A DNA stretch of 64,000 bases, from contig CAMDCZ010000005.1 of the NCBI GenBank assembly GCA_945890735.1, positions 6,552 to 70,551 of the forward strand. Direction: 5' to 3'. This stretch comes from Bordetella parapertussis. GTDB taxonomy: Bacteria; Pseudomonadota; Gammaproteobacteria; Burkholderiales; Burkholderiaceae_C. A program made the translations under genes and the position numbers. The notes beneath the pieces were generated by a model that was given only the letters and a program-made list of their open reading frames with translations, ran no database searches and was not told the origin of the DNA. Positions 58,748 through 64,000 of this stretch are shown piece by piece (position 1 is the stretch's first letter; the number at the start of each line of letters is the position of its first letter).

Positions 58748-61329
58748 TGGAAGTCACTCGCATTCGCGCCTTGCGCGGCCCCAATTTGTGGACACGCCAC
58801 ACCGCTGTCGAAGCCATGGTGCGTTGCGCCCCTGGCCTGGAAAGCGACCTGAGTGACAACCAACAGGCCTTCGAAAAGCGCTTGCGCCATTTGTTTCCTG
58901 GCCTTGGCCGCTTGCAATCAGACCAAGCACAAGCGCCCCTGAGCATGGCGCACGCCTTGGAAGCCACCGCCTTGCACTTGCAAACCCAAGCGGGTTGCCC
59001 GGTCACTTTCAGCCGCACCACTGCCACCCCGGACGACGGCTTGTTTCAAGTCGTGGTCGAGTACTCGGTCGAACAAGTCGGCAAGCTGGCGATGGACCTG
59101 GCACAGCAACTGTGTCTGGCGGCCTTGAGCGATGGTCACTTTGATGTGGACCAAAGCCTGCATGCATTGCGTGAGTTGGACGAGGAGCTGCGCTTGGGGC
59201 CTTCGACGGGTGCCATCGTTGACGCGGCCTTGGCGCGGGGCATTCCTTTTCGCCGCTTGACCGATGGCAGCTTGGTGCAATTTGGCTGGGGCAGCAAACA
59301 ACGACGCATCCAAGCCGCTGAAACCGACTTCAGCAGCGCGATTGCCGAATCCATCGCACAAGACAAAGAACTTTCCAAAAAACTGCTGCAAGCCGCAGGC
59401 GTGCCAGTGCCTGTCGGTCGGCCCGTGGTAGATGCCGAAGACGCTTGGGCCGCGGCCCAAGACATCGGCTTGCCGGTGGTACTCAAACCAAGGGACGGCA
59501 ACCAAGGCAAGGGGGTCGCGGTCAACCTCAAAACCCGCGAAGAAGTCATCGCAGGGTTTAACAGCGCTTTGGAATTCCGTGATGACATCATGGTCGAGCG
59601 TTACCTGCCTGGCAGCGACTACCGCTTGCTGGTGGTGGGCGACAAGATGGTGGCAGCGGCCCGGCGCGAACCACCCTTGGTGGTCGGTGACGGCAAATCC
59701 ACGGTGCGTCAGTTGGTTGACAAAGTCAATGCCGACCCACGCCGAGGCGATGGCCACGCCACCTCGCTCACCAAAATCCGTTTTGACGAAATTGCCTTGG
59801 CCCGTTTGAGAGAACAAGGTTTCGAGGCCGAAAGTGTGCCTGCCAAAGGCGCTCGGGTGGTCTTGCGCAACAACGCCAATTTGTCCACCGGTGGCACCGC
59901 CACCGACGTCACCGACGACGTTCACCCCGAAGTCGCCGCCCGCGCCGTGATGGCCGCGCAAATGGTCGGCCTGGATGTGTGTGGCGTCGACGTGGTGGTC
60001 GAGTCGGTGCTCAAACCCCTGGAAGAGCAAAACGGCGGCATCGTGGAAGTCAACGCCGCGCCAGGTTTACGCATGCATTTGCAACCCTCCTTTGGCAAAG
60101 GTCGCGATGTGGGCAGCGCGATCATCGACACCATGTTTGGCCACGGCCAAGATGGCCGCATTCCCTTGATCGCGGTCACCGGCACCAACGGCAAAACCAC
60201 CACCGTGCGTTTGTGCGCCCATTTGCTGCGAGCCAACGGCTTGCGCGTGGGCATGACCAACACCGATGGCGTGTATGTCAATGGCTTGCAACTCGACACC
60301 GGCGACTGCAGCGGACCCCGCAGCGCCCGCAGCGTGTTGATGCACCCCGATGTGGACGCCGCTGTGCTCGAAACCGCACGCGGCGGCATGCTGCGCGAAG
60401 GCCTGGCCTTTGACCGTTGCCATGTGGCGGTGGTGACCAACATCGGCAGCGGCGACCACCTGGGCTTGAACTACATCAGCACCGTCGAAGACCTGGCGGT
60501 CTTGAAGCGCGTGATCGTGCAAAACGTGGCCCCCACCGGCATGGCCGTGCTCAATGCGGCTGACCCGATCGTGGCGGCCATGGCACCCAACTGCCCAGGT
60601 CAGGTGACGTTTTTTGCGATCGACCCGCACAACCCGGTGCTGGCCACTCACCGTGCACAAGGCAAACGCGTGCTGTTTGTGGAGGACGGCCAGATCGTTG
60701 CCAAAGAAGGCGGTCACCAGGTGCGCATCTCCTTGACTGAAATTCCCCTCACGCAAAACGGCGCGATTGGTTTTCAGGTGGAAAACGCCATGGCCTCGAT
60801 TGGTGCAGCTTGGGCAGTGGGTTTGCCTTGGGAGTCGATCTGCGAAGGTTTGTCCAACTTTGTGAGCGACACCCAAGGCGTGCCTGGGCGTTTCAACATG
60901 TTCGAGTACAAGGGCGCCACCATCATTGCCGACTATGGCCACAACCCCGACGCGATCAAAGCGCTGGTGCAAGCGGTGACCAACCTCCCTGCCAAACAAC
61001 GCAGCGTGGTTATCAGCGGTGCGGGTGATCGACGCGACGAGGACATCCGCGAGCAAACCCGCCTCATTGGCAGCGCCTTCGAGCGCGTGGTGTTGTTTGA
61101 AGATGCTTGCCAACGTGGGCGCGCAGACGGTGAGGTGTTGGCCCTGTTGCGGCAAGGCTTGCAAGGCGCGTCCCGTACCCAAGACATCAGCGAGATCCAC
61201 GGCGAGTTCATCGCGATAGACCATGCGTTGGCGCAACTCCAGCCCGGCGACCTGTGTCTGATCTTGATTGATCAGGTGGAAGAAGCCTTGGCGCACATTG
61301 GGATGCGGGTGGCGGGGCAAAACCGCTGA
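58747..61329 (+). CDS. cphA: cyanophycin synthetase
   Basis: This 860-residue enzyme makes the storage polymer multi-L-arginyl-poly-L-aspartate. An N-terminal domain and ATP-grasp domain (KPRDGNQGKGVAVNL) add Asp to the backbone, and a Mur-ligase domain with intact P-loop GTNGKTTTV at 479-487 adds Arg side chains. Length is normal. It is translationally coupled to cphA'. No cyanophycinase gene is in the window. Confidence 0.95.
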   Translation: MEVTRIRALRGPNLWTRHTAVEAMVRCAPGLESDLSDNQQAFEKRLRHLFPGLGRLQSDQAQAPLSMAHALEATALHLQTQAGCPVTFSRTTATPDDGLFQVVVEYSVEQVGKLAMDLAQQLCLAALSDGHFDVDQSLHALRELDEELRLGPSTGAIVDAALARGIPFRRLTDGSLVQFGWGSKQRRIQAAETDFSSAIAESIAQDKELSKKLLQAAGVPVPVGRPVVDAEDAWAAAQDIGLPVVLKPRDGNQGKGVAVNLKTREEVIAGFNSALEFRDDIMVERYLPGSDYRLLVVGDKMVAAARREPPLVVGDGKSTVRQLVDKVNADPRRGDGHATSLTKIRFDEIALARLREQGFEAESVPAKGARVVLRNNANLSTGGTATDVTDDVHPEVAARAVMAAQMVGLDVCGVDVVVESVLKPLEEQNGGIVEVNAAPGLRMHLQPSFGKGRDVGSAIIDTMFGHGQDGRIPLIAVTGTNGKTTTVRLCAHLLRANGLRVGMTNTDGVYVNGLQLDTGDCSGPRSARSVLMHPDVDAAVLETARGGMLREGLAFDRCHVAVVTNIGSGDHLGLNYISTVEDLAVLKRVIVQNVAPTGMAVLNAADPIVAAMAPNCPGQVTFFAIDPHNPVLATHRAQGKRVLFVEDGQIVAKEGGHQVRISLTEIPLTQNGAIGFQVENAMASIGAAWAVGLPWESICEGLSNFVSDTQGVPGRFNMFEYKGATIIADYGHNPDAIKALVQAVTNLPAKQRSVVISGAGDRRDEDIREQTRLIGSAFERVVLFEDACQRGRADGEVLALLRQGLQGASRTQDISEIHGEFIAIDHALAQLQPGDLCLILIDQVEEALAHIGMRVAGQNR

Positions 61330-61433
61330 AATTCAGATTGGAATAGTGACTTGGCAAAAGAAAGCGACTTGGGCTTCTATTGAAAGCCTTACCAGTTGGT
61401 CATTCCAAGCAATATTGAATTAGTAAATACAAA

Positions 61434-61456
61434 TATTGTGATGACAGATCACAATA
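61434..61456. promoter_or_regulatory. perfect palindrome upstream of the second toxin-antitoxin pair
   Basis: TATTGTGAT-GACAG-ATCACAATA has 9-bp arms and a 5-bp spacer. It lies 72 bp before the toxin start. The half-site TGTGA recalls CRP but the spacing (7) is one too long, so an antitoxin operator is more likely. The rest of the 61330-61528 gap is AT-rich and shows no gene. Confidence 0.5.
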
Positions 61457-61493
61457 ACTTTGCAAAAAGCAACGCAAACTGGCAGTCACTTTA

Positions 61494-61522
61494 TTGCATG
61501 AGGTTAGCGAGTTTGCTAATAT
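61494..61522 (+). promoter_or_regulatory. promoter of the toxin-antitoxin pair, possibly giving a leaderless mRNA
   Basis: TTGCAT at 61494-61499 and TAATAT at 61517-61522 are 17 bp apart. The toxin ATG is at 61529, only 6 bp after the -10, and no Shine-Dalgarno sequence is present. Confidence 0.45.
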
Positions 61523-61528
61523 TGTCCT

Positions 61529-61855
61529 ATGGCGTATTCAGTTGAGTACTTCCATCCCAAAGTTCTGGAACACATTGAGTCATGGCCTTCTGACTTGCTT
61601 GCAAGCCATCTTAGACTTGTGTTGCTTTTGGTTGAGCATGGCCCTGCGCTTAAATTGCCATATTCCCGCGCGATGGGGGACGGGTTGTTTGAATTGCGTC
61701 CAAGCGGCAAGTCAAACAGTGGCCGAAGCTTGTATTGTTTTTTAAATGGACAGCGCATCGTCATTGTTGATGCTTTCATTAAAAAAACAGCACAAACACC
61801 AAATTCGAATTTAAAGTTAGCGCTCAAGCGCATCAAGGAATTGAAACATGTCTGA
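61529..61855 (+). CDS. RelE/ParE-like toxin (phage Gp49-like family)
   Basis: This 108-residue protein has the Gp49/HigB-like pattern: LVEHGPALKLPYSRAMGDGLFELRPSG, then a beta strand with RSLYCFLNGQRIVIVDAFIKKTAQTP and C-terminal basic helix. Such toxins cut mRNA or block growth. The gene overlaps its antitoxin by 8 bp. Base composition here is more AT-rich than in the neighbouring cphA gene, hinting at acquisition. Confidence 0.87.
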   Translation: MAYSVEYFHPKVLEHIESWPSDLLASHLRLVLLLVEHGPALKLPYSRAMGDGLFELRPSGKSNSGRSLYCFLNGQRIVIVDAFIKKTAQTPNSNLKLALKRIKELKHV

Positions 61856-62165
61856 TTTGAAGTACCAACCCGTTCGCCACGATCATGAAGCCATGCTCGC
61901 CAATGCACGATTGAAACCCGGTTTTTCTGATGCGTATGACGACTTGGCTTTGGAATTTCACTTGGTGGATCAAATGCTCAAGGCCAGAAGCAAAGCGGGC
62001 ATGACGCAGGATGCAGTGGCTGAAAAAATGGGAACCACCAAAAGTGCAGTGTCCCGACTGGAGTCGGGTAGTAAGCATGCTCCTTCCCTAAATACCCTGA
62101 AGAAATACGCCGCAGCAGTAGGCTGTGAGTTGCAAGTGAAGTTGGTTCGCCCCAAGGTACGCTAG
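61848..62165 (+). CDS. XRE-family antitoxin
   Basis: This 105-residue protein has an N-terminal dimer/toxin-binding part and a helix-turn-helix at about 47-95 (AGMTQDAVAEKMGTTKSAVSRLESG). It is the likely antitoxin and repressor of the preceding toxin gene. The end VKLVRPKVR is typical of the family. Confidence 0.88.
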   Translation: MSDLKYQPVRHDHEAMLANARLKPGFSDAYDDLALEFHLVDQMLKARSKAGMTQDAVAEKMGTTKSAVSRLESGSKHAPSLNTLKKYAAAVGCELQVKLVRPKVR

Positions 62166-62228
62166 CCTTCATTCATGCTTGAGCTTTTCAGTTTGCTTTG
62201 CGCAGCCAGGGGCATAGGCAGCAGCCCA

Positions 62229-62357
62229 TTACTCCTCATCGCCCTGGTAAATCACAGTGTGCGGGCCGGCAATCGTTGCTGTTGTGACGCCATCTCTGAA
62301 TGTAATCACGTCCCCGACCTTTAAACCAATCTGCAAATAGTTAATTTTTGGACGCAT
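62229..62357 (-). CDS. possible small protein downstream of the methyltransferase gene
   Basis: A 42-residue frame begins MRPKINYLQIGLKVGD and ends YQGDEE, with AAGGA 10 bases before its ATG. The pattern GLKVGDVITFRDG with short beta strands recalls the start of RAMA/DUF4357-like domains that accompany restriction-modification genes, but it is too short to be one. The frame stays open upstream to the end of the methyltransferase region, so it could be the remnant of a longer gene. Function unknown. Confidence 0.35.
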   Translation of the reverse strand: MRPKINYLQIGLKVGDVITFRDGVTTATIAGPHTVIYQGDEE

Positions 62358-62377
62358 TTTGCGCTTGTCCTTGACTG

Positions 62378-62395
62378 CGGAATCAAGTGATTCCG
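62378..62395. repeat. inverted repeat between methyltransferase and small ORF, copy 1
   Basis: CGGAATCA-AG-TGATTCCG is a perfect 8-bp palindrome 21 bp upstream of the small ORF start. No T-run follows in either direction. Confidence 0.6.
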
Positions 62396-62425
62396 TATCT
62401 GTAGTGAAAAACGATGATGTCAGAG

Positions 62426-62448
62426 TGAATCCCCATCTCAGGGATTCA
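62426..62448. repeat. inverted repeat after the methyltransferase gene, copy 2
   Basis: TGAATCCC-CATCTCA-GGGATTCA is a perfect 8-bp stem with a 7-nt loop, 20 bp after the methyltransferase stop. Its arms share GAATC with the palindrome at 62378. Together they fill the otherwise empty 62358-62467 stretch. Confidence 0.6.
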
Positions 62449-62467
62449 TAACTTCGAATTCACACCG

Positions 62468-64000
62468 TTAGCCAATTTTTTTACTTTCTATGGGTTTTGA
62501 ATTTCGGGTTTTCTTAACTGCTGACACAGGCAGCAAACTGGTAATCCTCTGATACAGCTCAAACAAAAACGCCACCCGTTCGGCATCAGAGGCATAGGTC
62601 TTCTTCCCCCCGCTGGGCACGTAAGCCGCATCCACGGCGGTGTCTAGTTTTTGGTGGGCCTTGAGCAGGGCCGGGGGCATGGTCAGTGGGTCGTAGAGGT
62701 CGGCCAGTGACGAGCTGGCAAATTGGGCGCGGGTGTCGAGCACGCTTTGGGCGGCTTGTTCGATGGCAGTGCGGTGCTTGTCGCTGAGTGTCTCGCCAGC
62801 GAAGCCAGGCCAGGGGTAGTTGTTGTAGACGATGGTGTTGGAGTAGCGGAAATCACTCTTAATTCGACCACAGGTGAAGCGCATGAATGCGTTGTGCATG
62901 CTGCTGGTCATGACGCCGAAGTGAAACAGTGTGGCGTCGGGCAATGCATAGACCAGGTTGCTCACGATCACTTGGTGATCGATGTAACCGATGGGCACAT
63001 ACTTGCGGCGCTCGGATGAAACGCTGGGAATCAGCAAGTAGTTTGTCTTTGGTTGGCGCAGTTCACCGAAATGTGCAGGGCTGGCCGCCAGCTCAACAGT
63101 TGCGGCTTTAGTGCTGGCCAATCGCATGTCCTTGACGGCTTGCACACGCTTCATGACTTCTGGCATCAGCCGCAGTTCTTTGGGTGGGCAGTCCACCAAC
63201 CACAGGCACCAACGCGCTGTTTTGTTGATGAATTCTTCTGCGCCCATGAATGGGCGAATCCATTGCGCGGCTTGTGGTTCCGCCTTGATCAGGCTTTCTT
63301 TTTCGGCGTCGTCCAACAGCAAGTTTCCGCCGTCGGTGGGTTTGCTGCCATTGGTCATCTCAGTCACTTGGCATATGGGCGTGCGGCGTTTGCTCAGCAG
63401 CACATCCGGCGCATCTACCAAATACGCGTTGATGCGTTTGACAGGCACGGCATGCGGCAGGCCTTTGATGTCCTCGTATTCAAAGATGGTTTTGTCGGCT
63501 TGGTCTTCGGGGCCAAAGCCCATGATCACGCAATGCACGGCGGCTTTGCCGCTGGCTTCGTTGCTCCACTGAAAGGTGCGGTGTGCAAAGTGGGTGTGCA
63601 TGCCCAGGCGTTGCATCTCTCCCCACAGCACGGCCACTTGTTCGCCTTGGGTGATGCTGTTGGTGGACACAAAAGCCGCTTGTATGCCCGTGCGCCCTTG
63701 CATGTATTGCGCGGCCAGCACATACCAGCCGCACACAAAATCCAGATCACCCGCACCGTGGATGCCGTGCATCACGGCAGCCAAGTCGGCTTTTTGTTCT
63801 TTGCTTTGGTAGCTTTTGCCCAAGAACGGCGGATTGCCCAGCACATAACTACACCGCTGTGCAGGCAGCACCTGGTTCCAGTCCAAGCGCAGCGCATTGC
63901 CATGACAAATGTGGGCGGCGTTTTTCAGCGGAATGCGGGCGAAGTACAAACCAAACTCCTCGCTCACCCGTTGGTTCATTTGGTGGTCCACCAGCCACAG
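62468..64000 (-). CDS. MmeI-like class I SAM-dependent DNA methyltransferase / type IIG restriction enzyme, C-terminal part (5' end outside window)
   Basis: About 510 residues are visible and the frame continues past the right edge (LWLVDHQMNQRVSEEFG). Motif IV of N6-adenine methyltransferases is VLGNPPFLG. Downstream regions with ATLFHFGVMTSSMHNAFMRFTCGRIKSDFRYS and YNNYPWPG fit the target-recognition part of MmeI-like enzymes. The tail ends in a Lys-rich stretch. MmeI-family proteins often carry an N-terminal nuclease domain, which would lie outside the window. The in-frame GTG at 63991 is not the true start. It neighbours a toxin-antitoxin pair, suggesting a defence or mobile region. Confidence 0.85.
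   Translation of the reverse strand: MWLVDHQMNQRVSEEFGLYFARIPLKNAAHICHGNALRLDWNQVLPAQRCSYVLGNPPFLGKSYQSKEQKADLAAVMHGIHGAGDLDFVCGWYVLAAQYMQGRTGIQAAFVSTNSITQGEQVAVLWGEMQRLGMHTHFAHRTFQWSNEASGKAAVHCVIMGFGPEDQADKTIFEYEDIKGLPHAVPVKRINAYLVDAPDVLLSKRRTPICQVTEMTNGSKPTDGGNLLLDDAEKESLIKAEPQAAQWIRPFMGAEEFINKTARWCLWLVDCPPKELRLMPEVMKRVQAVKDMRLASTKAATVELAASPAHFGELRQPKTNYLLIPSVSSERRKYVPIGYIDHQVIVSNLVYALPDATLFHFGVMTSSMHNAFMRFTCGRIKSDFRYSNTIVYNNYPWPGFAGETLSDKHRTAIEQAAQSVLDTRAQFASSSLADLYDPLTMPPALLKAHQKLDTAVDAAYVPSGGKKTYASDAERVAFLFELYQRITSLLPVSAVKKTRNSKPIESKKIG

Noticed and set aside
60067..61320. A 417-codon minus-strand frame opposite cphA
   Set aside because: Shadow of the Mur-ligase part of cphA.
61438..61453. 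CRP binding site suggested by TGTGA...TCACA
   Set aside because: The spacing is 7 rather than 6, and the palindrome is centred on the odd 5-bp spacer, fitting a different dimeric regulator better.

Overview
The window looks like chromosome of a betaproteobacterium of the order Burkholderiales, most likely family Comamonadaceae (Limnohabitans, Rhodoferax or Polaromonas-like). The reasons are a PHA phasin, an RpoD with a Lys/Ala/Pro-rich head, Bug/TctC and Liv-type transporters, a pmd-type protocatechuate operon, a nag-type gentisate operon, and a cyanophycin synthetase pair with its DUF1854/ABC partners. No tRNA, rRNA, CRISPR array, IS element or prophage was seen.

Layout. 1-10.5 kb is housekeeping: the miaA tail, an RluA-family pseudouridine synthase, phasin, a patatin-like lipoprotein, an SDR dehydrogenase, gamma-glutamyltransferase, dnaG, rpoD and a DMT exporter. 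10.5-15.4 kb is a salicylate 5-hydroxylase/gentisate operon (nagG-H-Ab-I-K order, minus strand) divergent from a NahR/NagR-like LysR gene. 15.6-27.0 kb is an unbroken minus-strand tract: livKHMGF, then pilD, then pmdUEFDABC for protocatechuate 4,5-cleavage down to pyruvate and oxaloacetate. 27.0-29.0 kb holds a GntR/FCD regulator divergent from a MetE-like methyltransferase.

29.0-42.3 kb is the most unusual part. It is one tightly overlapping minus-strand gene run: an amide/urea-type substrate-binding protein, LivH, LivM, LivG, a LivF ATPase fused in frame to a whole amidase, a degenerate acyl-CoA ligase, a second amidase, an intact acyl-CoA ligase, an SCP2-type thiolase, a DUF35 zinc-ribbon partner and a crotonase. 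Read together it looks like a pathway that imports an amide, hydrolyses it, activates the acid with CoA and shortens the chain.

42.3-48.7 kb has a flotillin-like protein and a phenylpropanoid (ferulate-type) gene group: amidohydrolase, crotonase, feruloyl-CoA synthase and a TTT solute receptor. 48.7-53.7 kb has an FKBP isomerase, a higBA toxin-antitoxin pair and the heat-shock operon grpE-dnaK-dnaJ with a very good sigma-32 promoter. 53.7-61.3 kb is the cyanophycin locus: DUF1854 plus ABC transporter divergent from cphA' and cphA. 61.5-64 kb is an accessory edge: a second toxin-antitoxin pair, hairpins, a possible small ORF, and the 3' part of an MmeI-like DNA methyltransferase/restriction gene that runs off the window.

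Functionally the window describes an aromatic-acid and amide-degrading heterotroph. Ferulate and salicylate-type compounds would feed the protocatechuate and gentisate routes, and PHA and cyanophycin would serve as carbon and nitrogen stores.
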